Numbered from the stretch's first letter, positions 8,680 to 17,698 are shown. The stretch is 64,000 nt of DNA from Spirochaetota bacterium (GCA_017999915.1 JAGNKX010000005.1:246667-310666); one strand, 5' to 3'. The notes: a model not told the origin generated them from the sequence alone. A program made the numbers and translations.

Positions 8680-9096
8680 CTAGTCGTCCTCGTCACTTTC
8701 CTTCTCGTAAATAATGAAATCCTTCATGTCGATGAGCTTGTTGTCATTATCGACATCGGTGATGATAAGCTGGTATTCACCCGGCGCAAGGTCCTTGATG
8801 GTGCCGTACACGACCAATTTGAATTTATCGATCTTCTCGGACCGGGAAAGCACCTCGACCCACACCAGCTCCTTTTTCTGGCACACGATGCCGATGGCGC
8901 GCTCGCCGTATTTCTTATTGAACTTGAAGACCCAGTCCACGGCCTCGTCCGACGCGAATTCCGGCGTTCCGCTCAATTGACGATAGGTGTCCTCGCCGAA
9001 TTTCCTGAAGCCGAAGGTCCCGCCCACGGCGCATGATAGGGCGCAGAGGGCAAGGACCGCCACGAGACCTATGGGGACGAAGCCGCGCATTGTCAT
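8680..9096 (-). CDS. Small lipoprotein, unknown function
   Basis: About 138 residues. Signal peptide with lipobox A-L-S-C. The start at 9096 is placed because AAGG lies about 9 nt before it; in-frame ATGs at 9105 and 9090 are alternatives. The mature part contains DEAVDWVFKFNKKYGER and a later strand-rich region with an acidic end (ESDEDD), and a D-V-D-N-D-N-K acidic loop that may bind a metal. Not recognised. It is 19 bp downstream of the 9116-9334 membrane protein, probably one transcript. Confidence 0.65.
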   Translation of the reverse strand: MTMRGFVPIGLVAVLALCALSCAVGGTFGFRKFGEDTYRQLSGTPEFASDEAVDWVFKFNKKYGERAIGIVCQKKELVWVEVLSRSEKIDKFKLVVYGTIKDLAPGEYQLIITDVDNDNKLIDMKDFIIYEKESDEDD

Positions 9097-9115
9097 CACC
9101 ACCATCCTTACGTGA

Positions 9116-9334
9116 TTATTCGACCTTGTACTGGTCCTTGTCGAGCTCGATCGCCCCCCGCCTGTCTCTCCTCATCCGGGGGCCCTCCTCGCGGATGTTC
9201 TGCCGCGCTCTTTTTTCCTCTTCACGGCCCTTGTTGACGGCCGTCCCGATCCTTACCAGAAACCGCACCAGGCTGAAAAGCGAGTATATGATTATCGCGA
9301 AAAAAATAACTTTCAGCAATTGTCCGAAAAACAT
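9116..9334 (-). CDS. Small membrane protein with charged tail
   Basis: 72 residues: one N-terminal membrane helix (about 5-28, LLKVIFFAIIIYSLF) followed by a highly charged, Arg/Glu-rich cytoplasmic-type tail that could be helical. GGGAG precedes the ATG at 9334. The topology resembles small accessory membrane proteins, but the family is not identified. It lies between pdxJ and the lipoprotein gene on the same strand. Confidence 0.6.
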   Translation of the reverse strand: MFFGQLLKVIFFAIIIYSLFSLVRFLVRIGTAVNKGREEEKRARQNIREEGPRMRRDRRGAIELDKDQYKVE

Positions 9335-9391
9335 TAAGCATCACTCCCGACTGAAATCGCCGCGTCAATTCCGGCGTCGGCCATTCGAAAC

Positions 9392-10144
9392 CTACCTGTT
9401 TATTATGTCAAGCAGCTCTTTGACGGCCCCGGCCAGGCCCGTGAATATGGACCGCGCGATGATGGAATGGCCGATATTGAGCTCGTCCAGCCCCCGCGCC
9501 GCCAGCACCGGCCCCAGGTTGTAGACGTTCAGGCCGTGGCCGGCGTTGACGCCGATGCCGATCTCCGCGGCGCAGTCCGCCGCCCGGTATATCCGGTCCA
9601 GCTCGCGCTTCACTTCCATGGGCGGGTTGCCGTAGAGGTCCCCGCCGAAATTGTCCGCCGCCAGGCAGTAGGATCCGGTATGGAGCTCGATGTAGTCGGC
9701 GCCCGTTTCCTTCGAGCGGGACACGGCATCCTTTTCGGGCTCGATGAACAGGGACACGATAATGCCGGCGTCATGGAACCTTTTGACAACGGCCTTGATC
9801 CGGTCGAAATTCGCCGCGACGTCCAGCCCCCCCTCGGTCGTCACCTCCTCGCGCTTCTCCGGCACCAGGGTGACCTGGTGCGGCCTGACCTTCAGGGCTA
9901 TGGCGATGATCTCGCCCGAGAGGGCCATCTCCAGGTTGTATTTACCCCTGACGATGTCCTTGAGGGCCGTCACGTCCCGGTCCTGGATATGGCGCCGGTC
10001 CTCGCGCAGGTGCACGGTGATGCCGTGGGCGCCGCTCTCCTCGCAGAGGCGCGCCCCTTCAAGGGGATCGGGATAAGCCGTGCCCCGGGCCTCGCGCACC
10101 GTGGCTATATGATCGATGTTTACGCAGAGCTTTATCCGTCCCAT
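9392..10144 (-). CDS. pdxJ: Pyridoxine 5'-phosphate synthase
   Basis: 250 residues from the ATG at 10144, which has GGGGA six bases upstream and gives the family's usual N-terminus (M-x-x-I-x-L-x-VNIDHIATVREARG). A GTG at 10162 that overlaps the previous stop is possible. PdxJ condenses 1-deoxy-xylulose 5-phosphate with aminoacetone phosphate to make pyridoxine phosphate (vitamin B6). Visible motifs include ITVHLREDRRHIQDRD, ELHTGSY and VNAGHGLN. The substrate DXP is made by Dxs, which is also encoded in this window. It is the last gene of the folP-cdaA-cdaR-pdxJ run. Confidence 0.95.
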   Translation of the reverse strand: MGRIKLCVNIDHIATVREARGTAYPDPLEGARLCEESGAHGITVHLREDRRHIQDRDVTALKDIVRGKYNLEMALSGEIIAIALKVRPHQVTLVPEKREEVTTEGGLDVAANFDRIKAVVKRFHDAGIIVSLFIEPEKDAVSRSKETGADYIELHTGSYCLAADNFGGDLYGNPPMEVKRELDRIYRAADCAAEIGIGVNAGHGLNVYNLGPVLAARGLDELNIGHSIIARSIFTGLAGAVKELLDIINR

Positions 10145-10158
10145 GGCCGTCCCCGATC

Positions 10159-11139
10159 TCACATGTTCTGCCGGCGCGTGATCCTGACCAGGACCTTTTT
10201 CGGCATGACCGATATAATATCGGCAATGTTGATGTTTTTCCCCGTTATGGCGACGGGCAGTTCCTTGAGCACCGTATCCTTCCGCTCGGCCTCGAAAAGG
10301 GCCTTCAGGTTCACCCTGGCGGCGTCCACGTAGGCCTCAAGGTCGCCGGGCGCCACGGGGCGGTTGTTTTTCGAGCGGATATAGACCTCGACCTCGCGGT
10401 CCCTGATCTCGTACTCGTACTCCTTCGCGCCGTTCCGGATGGAGACGGGCGCGGTCACCATCACCAGGTCCTTCAGGTCCGTGATCAGCACCCTGACCAT
10501 GAATTTCTTCTCGTTGAACGTGACGTCCTTGTACCGCTCCTTCATCAGGCCCACCTGGCGCTGCAGCTCGCCCGTCTCATTTTCAACGGACACTCCCTCG
10601 GTATCGACCGATTCGATGTCGTTGATGACGGATTTCGGGCCCGATATCCTGACCCGCTCGGGCAAAACCGTCTTGTCGACGATGATCTTCCCCTTCGGCG
10701 CCGTGCCGGTTATGGCGGGCACGACCCTGACCCACTTGTCCTCTTTTTTCTCAACGGTAAGGATCACCTCGGGCTCCACGACGGATATCGAGACATCCTC
10801 GGGGACCTGCAGCTTTTCCACCTGTATCGGGTAGGCCTTGGAATCGCCGATCTCGGCCTTCTCCATGTTCACGGTGGCCTTAATGTTCTTGATGTTGACG
10901 CTCTTCAGCTCGTCCTTCCTTCCCTCCAGCAGCACCATCGCGTACCGTCCGGAGAGGCCCGTAACGGCCAGGTTCGCCGGGAGGTTCCTGGTGACGATGG
11001 GAACCTTGTAGCGGAGCTTCTCCGTCTTGCCGGTCATGATGAAGGCCCAGAGGATCACCGCCAGGAGGAGACAGATGCCCTTGGCCATGAAATCCCGCTC
11101 CCCCACGATGGATGTCAATCGTTCTTTAATCACTTTCAT
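10159..11139 (-). CDS. cdaR: YbbR-domain protein, probable regulator of CdaA
   Basis: 326 residues with one N-terminal membrane anchor (about 18-36, ICLLLAVILWAFIM) and an extracytoplasmic region of YbbR-type beta repeats, recognisable by the ILWAFI..G..EK.RYKVPI start and repeated 'VPI...NLP...V' and 'V.ISGPKSVINDIESV' patterns. YbbR/CdaR proteins are known partners that control the diadenylate cyclase CdaA in Firmicutes. It starts 4 bp after cdaA, so the two are co-translated. Four N-terminal to C-terminal YbbR-like units are plausible but their borders are not clear by eye. Confidence 0.85.
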   Translation of the reverse strand: MKVIKERLTSIVGERDFMAKGICLLLAVILWAFIMTGKTEKLRYKVPIVTRNLPANLAVTGLSGRYAMVLLEGRKDELKSVNIKNIKATVNMEKAEIGDSKAYPIQVEKLQVPEDVSISVVEPEVILTVEKKEDKWVRVVPAITGTAPKGKIIVDKTVLPERVRISGPKSVINDIESVDTEGVSVENETGELQRQVGLMKERYKDVTFNEKKFMVRVLITDLKDLVMVTAPVSIRNGAKEYEYEIRDREVEVYIRSKNNRPVAPGDLEAYVDAARVNLKALFEAERKDTVLKELPVAITGKNINIADIISVMPKKVLVRITRRQNM

Positions 11140-11143
11140 GATA

Positions 11144-11971
11144 TCACTCTGAGCCCTTCTTCGTCGGCACCCGGAATTTCTCCTCGTAGGCCGTTTTCGG
11201 GTTCATGAAGAAGAGGATCATGTTCTTCAGGTCCTGCACGCGCACGCGGGAGAAGAGCCTCCCGTTCACCATGATGCAGATGCTGCCGGTCTCCTCCGAG
11301 GTGAGGATTACCAGGGCGTCGGATTCCTCCGCGATGCCCAGGGCCGCCCGGTGGCGGGCGCCGTGCTGTTTCTTCAGCTGCTTGGAGTCGCTCAGGGGAA
11401 GGTAACAGGCCGCGGCGGATATGCGCCCCTCCTGGATGATGATGGCCCCGTCGTGGAGCGGCGTCAGCGGGAAAAAGACCGTGCGGATGAACTCCTCCGA
11501 TATGTCCGCGTTCACCAGCACGCCCGATTCCGCGTAGCTCCTGAGACCGGTGTTCCGCTCGATCACGATGAGCGACCCGATCTTCTCATCCGCCATCGAC
11601 ACCACGGCGTTTACCAGCTCGTCCAGGGGGAACGGCTCCTTCCCCGCCTCGTTGGCCAGCCAGTTCCTCTGGCCGAACTGGGTGATGAGGCGCCGCAGCT
11701 CCGGCTGGAACAGGATGATGACGGCGATCACCACGGAGGAGGCGATGTTCGTGATGAGCCAGTCCAGGGTGTCGAAGTGGAGGAACTTGGCCAGGATCGC
11801 CACCACGATGATGATCATCACGCCCTTCAGGAGCTGGATGGCCCGGGTGTTGGACAGGAAGCGGTACACCAGGTAGAAGATGAACGCTACCAGGACAATA
11901 TCGATGACGTTCCGGAAATATTCCCAGAATAGCCTGAAATAATGGGTCACGGTGTTCGCCAGTTCAATCAT
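11144..11971 (-). CDS. cdaA: Diadenylate cyclase (c-di-AMP synthase)
   Basis: 275 residues, the usual CdaA length. Three N-terminal membrane helices (about 22-38, 48-64 and 72-90) are followed by a DisA_N catalytic domain. The catalytic motifs are intact: L-H-D-G-A at 172-176 and R-H-R-A-A at 206-210, preceded by HGA. The enzyme joins two ATP to make c-di-AMP, a second messenger for osmotic and cell-wall control. The order folP-cdaA-cdaR-pdxJ resembles a cluster known in deltaproteobacteria, where glmM usually lies between cdaR and pdxJ; glmM is absent here. The start overlaps a GGGA sequence formed with the folP stop. Confidence 0.95.
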   Translation of the reverse strand: MIELANTVTHYFRLFWEYFRNVIDIVLVAFIFYLVYRFLSNTRAIQLLKGVMIIIVVAILAKFLHFDTLDWLITNIASSVVIAVIILFQPELRRLITQFGQRNWLANEAGKEPFPLDELVNAVVSMADEKIGSLIVIERNTGLRSYAESGVLVNADISEEFIRTVFFPLTPLHDGAIIIQEGRISAAACYLPLSDSKQLKKQHGARHRAALGIAEESDALVILTSEETGSICIMVNGRLFSRVRVQDLKNMILFFMNPKTAYEEKFRVPTKKGSE

Positions 11972-11974
11972 TCC

Positions 11975-12772
11975 CTATGATATCCTCTTTAACATCTCCA
12001 TTGCCTCAAGGGCCAGGCGGTGCTCCTTCACGTCATGGACCCTGATGATGTCGGCCCCGTTCAGGACAGACGCAGCGTTCAGCGCGATGGTGGCCGGCAG
12101 GCGGTCCGCGTCGCCGCCGTAGAGCTTCCCGATCAGGGACTTGCGCGACAGGCCCACGAGGACCGGGAAGCCGAGCTTCCTGAATTCATGGAGATTCTTT
12201 ATTATCCGGTAATTATCCTCAAGCGTTTTTCCGAACCCGATGCCCGGATCGACGATAATTTTTTCGCGGCCGATGCCGCTCGCCAGGGCCCTTTCCGCGG
12301 CCGCCGCCAGGAAGGCGCATATCTCGCTCACCAGGTCGGCGTAGCGGGGGTCCCGCTGCATCGTCTCCGGCGTCCCCTGGATGTGCATGAGGACCACCGC
12401 GGCGCCCCGCTCCGCAACGACGCCGGCCATGGCGCCGTCGAAGGTGAGGCCGCTGATGTCGTTTACGATCGAGGCGCCCGCGGCCAGGGCCGCCCGCGCC
12501 ACCGCCGCCTTGTTCGTATCGACCGAGAGGGGGACGCCTATATCACCGGCGATCCTCTCGATGACCGGGCAGATCCGGTCGATCTCCTCGCCCGCCGGCA
12601 CCGGCTTCGCGCCGGGCCTGGTGGACTCGCCGCCGATATCGATGATATCCGCTCCCTCGTCGCGCATGCAATAGGCCCGCTCCGCCGCCCGGTCCGGATC
12701 GGCGTACCTGCCGCCGTCATAGAACGAGTCGGGCGTTACGTTGAGGATCCCCATTATGCGCACGCGGTCCAT
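11975..12772 (-). CDS. folP: Dihydropteroate synthase
   Basis: 265 residues. It makes dihydropteroate from p-aminobenzoate and the pterin pyrophosphate in folate synthesis. All signature stretches are visible: ILNVTPDSFYDGG near the N-terminus, DIGGESTRPGA at about 45-55, SVDTNK, NDISG, VLMH.QGTPETMQ, DPGIGFGK and GLSRKS. Full length, with no insert. It is followed 3 bp later by cdaA and preceded by a barrel gene only 7 bp upstream, so it may be part of that transcript. Confidence 0.95.
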   Translation of the reverse strand: MDRVRIMGILNVTPDSFYDGGRYADPDRAAERAYCMRDEGADIIDIGGESTRPGAKPVPAGEEIDRICPVIERIAGDIGVPLSVDTNKAAVARAALAAGASIVNDISGLTFDGAMAGVVAERGAAVVLMHIQGTPETMQRDPRYADLVSEICAFLAAAAERALASGIGREKIIVDPGIGFGKTLEDNYRIIKNLHEFRKLGFPVLVGLSRKSLIGKLYGGDADRLPATIALNAASVLNGADIIRVHDVKEHRLALEAMEMLKRIS

Positions 12773-12779
12773 GGGCGCC

Positions 12780-14105
12780 TCAGAACGTCACTTTGACCGA
12801 CGCGATATGGTTGAAGCCCCTGGTTATCGTGTCCATGGTAAAGGCGTAGGAAACGTCGAACTGCACCACGTGGAAGGTCAGGCCGGCCGAAAAGACCAGG
12901 TCCTTGATGCCGATATAGATCGACGCCCATTTCATCACATCGTACTGGGCGCCGACGCTGTAGCCGAAGGTCTTCACGTCGAGCTTCTTGGTGCCGCTGA
13001 CCGCGAGGGTGAAGTTCCTGTTGGTGATGAGGGCGATGCCGAGCTTCAGCGTGGGATAGGCGAAGGCGTAGGTCCGGTCAAGGCCGGCCCTCTTGACCAT
13101 GGGGTACATCCCGGTTCCCAGGTCCTGCACCACGAGGCCGACCTTCAGGAAGGGAAGCAGGTACACCTGGGTGCCGATATCGGCGCCGCATCCCAGGTAG
13201 TAATCGTTGCCGATCCTCTCGTACAGCCCCTTGACGCTGAACCCGAAGGAGGTGACCCCCAGCGACACGCCATAGGATAGGTAGCCCGCGGTGGCGAGAT
13301 ACCCGAGGCTCCCGGTCTTCAGGTTGTTATAGTCCCTCCGGTCGATCCCGCCGGAAAAAACGGTGTAGGCGCCCAGGCCGAGGACGCCCTTGGGGAGATT
13401 GATGGCCATGCCGAAGAAGGCCGTGTTGGTCCCGTAGGTAAGCATCGACCCGCTGAGGGCCGCCTGCACGGTGAAGCTCCTTTCCTCCTCGGAGAACCGT
13501 ATAAGGTCGCTCTCGGAAATATCCTCCACCTTACCCTTCCGCGCCTTGTCCTTGATTTCCTTTTCAGTGAGGAACTGGGTGTGGCGCAGCTCCGTGAGTC
13601 CGGCGGGGTTCCAGTAGATCGAGAAGACGTCGTCGGCCGTCACTTCCCCGTTCCTGCCCATGGCCACGTATTTCCCGCCGACCCATCCGCCGCGGGTGAA
13701 GGTGCCCCTGCTCCGGCCCCGAGCCAGGACCCGCACGGTCTTGCTCCCGCGCAGGCCGGTGCGCACGTCCTCGGATTCAACGCGCATCACATACATCCCC
13801 GGCTCAACGCGGTTTCCGTGGCGGTCCCTGCCCGTCCAGACCGCGGGGTAGCCGGGAAACACCCCCCCGTTGACGTCTTCTCCGTCAACGGTGTATATGT
13901 TGACCTTGACCTTGTTGAACATCGGCGAGGGATATCCCATCGCCTCCAGCGCCAGGGCCTGCAGGTCCGTTATTTGCACGATGCCGCTCCCCGGGTAAAA
14001 GGGCACGGGCCACACCATGACACCCTGCGTGTTGTACGCAAAGGCGGCCACTGCCGAAAAAACAATGCAGGAGGTGCCCAGGAACAATGTCAAAACACGT
14101 TTCAT
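12780..14105 (-). CDS. Outer-membrane beta-barrel protein with FlgD-like Ig domain
   Basis: 441 residues with a signal peptide (cleavage near AAFA). Residues about 30-125 form an Ig-like domain of the FlgD type (KVNIYTVDGEDV, then WTGRDRHGNRVEPGMYV). After a G/R-rich linker comes a region with VFSIYWNPAGL, a motif seen in PorV/FadL-like barrels, and then about 280 residues of alternating strands ending in Phe (VKVTF). Likely an outer-membrane channel or assembly protein; the substrate is unknown. Upstream lies a 130-bp AT-rich gap that may hold its promoter. Confidence 0.75.
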   Translation of the reverse strand: MKRVLTLFLGTSCIVFSAVAAFAYNTQGVMVWPVPFYPGSGIVQITDLQALALEAMGYPSPMFNKVKVNIYTVDGEDVNGGVFPGYPAVWTGRDRHGNRVEPGMYVMRVESEDVRTGLRGSKTVRVLARGRSRGTFTRGGWVGGKYVAMGRNGEVTADDVFSIYWNPAGLTELRHTQFLTEKEIKDKARKGKVEDISESDLIRFSEEERSFTVQAALSGSMLTYGTNTAFFGMAINLPKGVLGLGAYTVFSGGIDRRDYNNLKTGSLGYLATAGYLSYGVSLGVTSFGFSVKGLYERIGNDYYLGCGADIGTQVYLLPFLKVGLVVQDLGTGMYPMVKRAGLDRTYAFAYPTLKLGIALITNRNFTLAVSGTKKLDVKTFGYSVGAQYDVMKWASIYIGIKDLVFSAGLTFHVVQFDVSYAFTMDTITRGFNHIASVKVTF

Positions 14106-14237
14106 GACGATTTAACGCAAGCCCGTAATTATGGATTTGATAACATGAAGGTGATATATCGATTTCATCATAAGGTCAACAAAAATTTAGAAGCAATCTT
14201 AAAATTGAATCTTGATCCATCGCGTCATTCCACCGGG

Positions 14238-15077
14238 TCATTCTTTTATCGAATCATCATCCGGCGAGCCTTCGAAATAATCATGGGCCCCGGCCACGAC
14301 CTCGTCGACCGTGGCTTCCCGCTCCGCTGACGCGGGAGCGGCCTCCTCCGTGCCGCAGGAGAAGTAGAGCAGGAACTCGATGTTCCCCTTGGGCCCCCGG
14401 ATGGGAGAATGGGTCAGGCCCTTCATGGCCATGCCCTTGTCCGCGAGGGCGGCGATGACGCGCTTCAGGATAACGGCATGGACCTCCTTTTTCCGCACGA
14501 CGCCTTTCTTGTGGTCCCCCGGCCCCGCCTCGAACTGGGGCTTCACCAGGATCACGCCCTCCACGGGCGCGAAGACGTCCCGGACCGTGTCGAAGACCTT
14601 CACTATGGAAATAAAGGAAAGGTCCGCCGCGATGAAATCAACCTGATCCGGGAACATCTCCCGGGACAGGCTCCGGGCGTTTGTCTTTTCCATGACGATG
14701 ACGCGGGGGTCCTTTCTCAAGGAATAGTCAAGCTGGCCATAGCCCACGTCCACGGCGTACACTTTCACCGCGCCCTCCCTGAGCATGCAGTCGGTGAACC
14801 CGCCGGTGGAGGCGCCCAGGTCAACGGCTGTCTTCCCGGCCAGGGAAATGCCGAAGCGGTCCAGGGCGAGCTTGAGCTTCCGGCCGCCCCGGCTCACATA
14901 AAGACCGCCGGGTCTTTCAACGGTGATGGTCTCGGCTCCGGAAATCGTCCTGGCCGGGTCCATGACGGTCTCGCCGTTCACCTTCACCCAGCCGGCGACG
15001 ATCTCGCGCCTGGCCTTCTCCCGCGACTGGGACAGGCCGCTCCGGGCGAGATGGATATCAAGGCGCGTTTTTTTCAT
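14238..15077 (-). CDS. tlyA: TlyA-family rRNA 2'-O-methyltransferase / hemolysin
   Basis: 279 residues from the ATG at 15077 (GGAAG upstream; MKKTRLDIHLARSGLSQSREKA is the usual family start). Residues 1-65 are an S4 RNA-binding domain, and residues about 75-240 an FtsJ-like SAM methyltransferase with the glycine-rich SAM motif VDLGASTGGFTDCML and a K-D-K-E type catalytic set (for example VKPQFEAG). TlyA methylates ribose of 16S/23S rRNA; in some spirochaetes it was described as a hemolysin. The C-terminal about 30 acidic residues are extra. Confidence 0.9.
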   Translation of the reverse strand: MKKTRLDIHLARSGLSQSREKARREIVAGWVKVNGETVMDPARTISGAETITVERPGGLYVSRGGRKLKLALDRFGISLAGKTAVDLGASTGGFTDCMLREGAVKVYAVDVGYGQLDYSLRKDPRVIVMEKTNARSLSREMFPDQVDFIAADLSFISIVKVFDTVRDVFAPVEGVILVKPQFEAGPGDHKKGVVRKKEVHAVILKRVIAALADKGMAMKGLTHSPIRGPKGNIEFLLYFSCGTEEAAPASAEREATVDEVVAGAHDYFEGSPDDDSIKE

Positions 15078-15274
15078 GAGGATATCTTCCGCTTGGAATG
15101 TGATCCAGATAAGAGTCCGTGTCAAATGAAAAAAATCATCCCTGTTTCACTGACCGGCCTGATCCGATCGGCCCATGCCTGGAAACTCCATGGCGGCTAT
15201 TTCCCATGGTCGTGTAAAAAAATTTAGCTGGACACCGGCGCAAAAATGCAAATAATAACGGGACCGCTCATGGC

Positions 15275-15289
15275 CGGGATAAAATCCCG
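15275..15289. other. Short hairpin in the tlyA-VOC divergent spacer
   Basis: CGGGAT/ATCCCG with a 3-nt loop, in the 296-bp divergent gap between tlyA and the VOC gene (15078-15373). Apart from this possible operator-like hairpin and a good GGAGGG ribosome binding site before the VOC start, I see nothing recognisable in this gap. Confidence 0.35.
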
Positions 15290-15373
15290 CGCAATAACAA
15301 TGGCGTCGCCTTTGGCGGCCCCGTCAACCTGAGGCCGCGATTTATTTGCCTGGAGTGCAAGCGGAGGGAAATC

Positions 15374-15829
15374 ATGGAAACGAACCCAATGTTCCAGATC
15401 GGGAAGATCGACCAGGTCGGCGTAGCCGTCCGCAATGCCGACGAAGCGGCTAAATTCATGCAGGCGGCGTTCGGGCTCACCTTCACGACCTTCAACATGC
15501 CCGAAGCCAGGGCCATACTCCACGGAAGGGAGGTGCGGTTCATCACGAGGATATCCATCGCCAGGGCGGGCGCCATTGACCTGGAGATGATGCAGATACT
15601 CGAGGGCGACCATATCGTTAAGGAATTCATGGAATCTCACGGCCCGGGGATCCATCACCTGGGCATATACGTCAAGGACCTAAACCGGTCGGTGAAGGAA
15701 TGGGAGGAGAAAGGCGGCACGCTGCTGCAGCGGACGGCCCACCCCGCGGGCATCGGCACGGCCTACCTTCAGATCGAAGGGCTCTGGGGCGGATCGTGCA
15801 TCGAGCTCATCAAGCTCGGAGGAGGATGA
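15374..15829 (+). CDS. VOC-superfamily protein, methylmalonyl-CoA epimerase-like
   Basis: 151 residues in two beta-alpha-beta modules typical of the vicinal-oxygen-chelate fold. The first begins IDQVGVAVRNADEAAKFMQAAFG, the second GIHHLGIYVKDLNRSVKEWEEKG, and the last strand is CIELI. The candidate metal ligands are His in GIHHLG and Glu in the last strand. In the first module the usual His (IDHVG) is Gln (IDQVG), so the metal site may be altered and the reaction is uncertain. Ribosome binding site GGAGGG. It is 4 bp upstream of the SDR gene and so in the same operon. Confidence 0.8.
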   Translation: METNPMFQIGKIDQVGVAVRNADEAAKFMQAAFGLTFTTFNMPEARAILHGREVRFITRISIARAGAIDLEMMQILEGDHIVKEFMESHGPGIHHLGIYVKDLNRSVKEWEEKGGTLLQRTAHPAGIGTAYLQIEGLWGGSCIELIKLGGG

Positions 15830-15833
15830 TGCC

Positions 15834-16646
15834 ATGAAGGGAATGAAGGTCGTACTGATCACCGGCGCTTCCAGGGGGATCGGCCGGGCCCTGGCGGAAG
15901 AGCTCTCGCGCCGGGGGCACCGCGTTTACGGCACCGGCCGCAGCGCAATAAAGGAGAAGCTCCCCTTCGCGTACATTGCCATGGACGTGACGGACGGGAA
16001 GTCGGTCAAAAAGGCCGTGCGGCAGGTCATCAATGCCGAGGGTCGCGTCGATGTGCTGGTGAACAACGCGGGCGTGAGCCACTGCGGCACCGTGGAGGAA
16101 ACGCCGGCGGCGATCGCCAGGGACATGTTCGAGACAAATTACTTCGGCCCCCTGTCGCTTATCAGGGAGCTCATCCCCGCCATGAGGGAGCGGCGCTCGG
16201 GGACCATCGTGAACGTAACCTCCGCGGCGGGCAGGATCGGCCTCCCCTTCGAGGGACATTACAGCGCCAGCAAGTTCGCCCTCGAGGGACTGAGCGAGGT
16301 TCTCAGGCACGAAGTGACGCCCTTTGGCATCCGGGTCATCGTGGCGGAACCGAGCGACGTGGGAACCTCGATCTGGGAGCGCACCGCCAAAACAGACGCG
16401 CCGGCCTCGCCCTATCAAGACATGCTGGAACGGTTCCTCGCCGTGAAAGCGAAAGAGATGGGACCGGGCGCCGACAGCCCGGCCCATGTGGCGCGCCAGA
16501 TCGCGGACGCCATCGAATCGGCGGGGGGCCGTTACCGTTACCCGGTGGCGAAGATGGCGGGGCTCATCATGGCGCTGCAAAAACTGCTGCCGGAACGGCT
16601 CTTCTTCAAGATTATCGCGGGGAATTACAGGCTTTATGGGAAATGA
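15834..16646 (+). CDS. Short-chain dehydrogenase/reductase
   Basis: 270 residues, classical SDR. NAD(P)-binding TGASRGIG (10-17), NNAG (77-80), catalytic Ser130, Tyr143 and Lys147 (YSASK). The substrate cannot be told from sequence. It is coupled to the upstream VOC gene, which suggests a shared small-molecule pathway. The C-terminus (about 235-270) is hydrophobic and basic and may bind membranes. The gene is convergent with the next one. Confidence 0.9.
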   Translation: MKGMKVVLITGASRGIGRALAEELSRRGHRVYGTGRSAIKEKLPFAYIAMDVTDGKSVKKAVRQVINAEGRVDVLVNNAGVSHCGTVEETPAAIARDMFETNYFGPLSLIRELIPAMRERRSGTIVNVTSAAGRIGLPFEGHYSASKFALEGLSEVLRHEVTPFGIRVIVAEPSDVGTSIWERTAKTDAPASPYQDMLERFLAVKAKEMGPGADSPAHVARQIADAIESAGGRYRYPVAKMAGLIMALQKLLPERLFFKIIAGNYRLYGK

Positions 16647-16671
16647 AACGGAGGATGCGCCGCCTCTGAAA

Positions 16672-16691
16672 GCGGGAACGATTCTTCCCGC
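16672..16691. terminator. Hairpin between convergent genes, possible terminator
   Basis: GCGGGAA/TTCCCGC with a 6-nt loop lies in the 74-bp gap between the SDR gene and the convergent barrel gene. No T run follows, so it may be Rho-dependent or only a structural element. Confidence 0.3.
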
Positions 16692-16720
16692 CTTGCATCG
16701 CTCCGCCCGGCGCGGCAATG

Positions 16721-17698
16721 TCACTCATTCCCGTTCCCGATATGAAACGTGTATATGGCGGACACCAGTATGCCGAAAAAGTGGTCGTACTCCTTATCGA
16801 TGATGTTCATCGACACGTCGTTGTTGAAATAGCCGTTGATCCTGTTCTTGTTGAACCGCTGCATGTTGTAGAGGAGCTGGTATCTGCCGCCGAGGGAAAG
16901 GGTCGTGTTGATCCTGCTGATATTGTAGGCCAGGGACAGGGAGGCGCTCCCGCCGTAGGAAAAATAGCGGCCCTTTTCCGGTCTTACGGGGAGCAGGCTA
17001 AATACCGAGTTCTCATAGAGAAACGACCGGGCCCTGTTGATCCTCACTTTCTCAGTCGACCAGAGGGCCAGGCCGGAGGCGCTCATCATGAGATAGAAAT
17101 CGGCCCCGAGGGGAAAGGTCAGGCCCACCCCGATTCCCCCGCCGAAGGCCTTCACCTCATCGACAAGGAACCTGCCGATGATCACCGGTGTCGACCCCGG
17201 AAGAACATCGTCGAGGCGCTCCTCGTAGCGGTATCCCTGGGCCTTGAAGCCGCCGAAGATCTTCACCATCCGGTGCACCGCGCATCCTATTGAGGTGTCG
17301 CTGTCCCACTTGAGGATGTCCCGCGAATACTTTTTATACGATGCCGACAATCCGCCGTTGCCCGACACTCCCGACAGGAACTGGGTCCTGGAAAATCCCC
17401 GGGAATGAGCCTTGAATTGGCCCATGGCGAAGACCGACTGGATGGACCAGCGCCCCAGGAAGCCGATGGAAATCACGGGTCCCGCCATGGCGTTGGGGGA
17501 CGGTTTGAAATCGCGGGAATCCTCGATGAAGAGCCCCGGATTTTCAATATACACCATGGTGATGGATTTCGCGTCGGACCATGCGGGGTTCCACCACACG
17601 TACCAGGCGGTGCCGCCGATGCTCAGGTCCACAGCGGCGAGCGCATAGGCAGCTTTGAAAAGAACAATGAACATGAAGATCGCTGTTTGTTTTTTCAT
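16721..17698 (-). CDS. Probable outer-membrane beta-barrel protein
   Basis: 325 residues. Signal peptide (MKKQTAIFMFIVLFKAAYALAA), then alternating amphipathic strands throughout with many aromatic residues (GGTAWYVWWNPAW, GRWSIQSVFAMGQF, SYGGSASLSLAY, LGGRYQLLY). No lipobox. The sequence ends FHIGNGNE rather than in an aromatic residue, so the barrel may lack the classical C-terminal signal. Not recognised as a named family. Single gene, divergent from 17885. Confidence 0.65.
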   Translation of the reverse strand: MKKQTAIFMFIVLFKAAYALAAVDLSIGGTAWYVWWNPAWSDAKSITMVYIENPGLFIEDSRDFKPSPNAMAGPVISIGFLGRWSIQSVFAMGQFKAHSRGFSRTQFLSGVSGNGGLSASYKKYSRDILKWDSDTSIGCAVHRMVKIFGGFKAQGYRYEERLDDVLPGSTPVIIGRFLVDEVKAFGGGIGVGLTFPLGADFYLMMSASGLALWSTEKVRINRARSFLYENSVFSLLPVRPEKGRYFSYGGSASLSLAYNISRINTTLSLGGRYQLLYNMQRFNKNRINGYFNNDVSMNIIDKEYDHFFGILVSAIYTFHIGNGNE

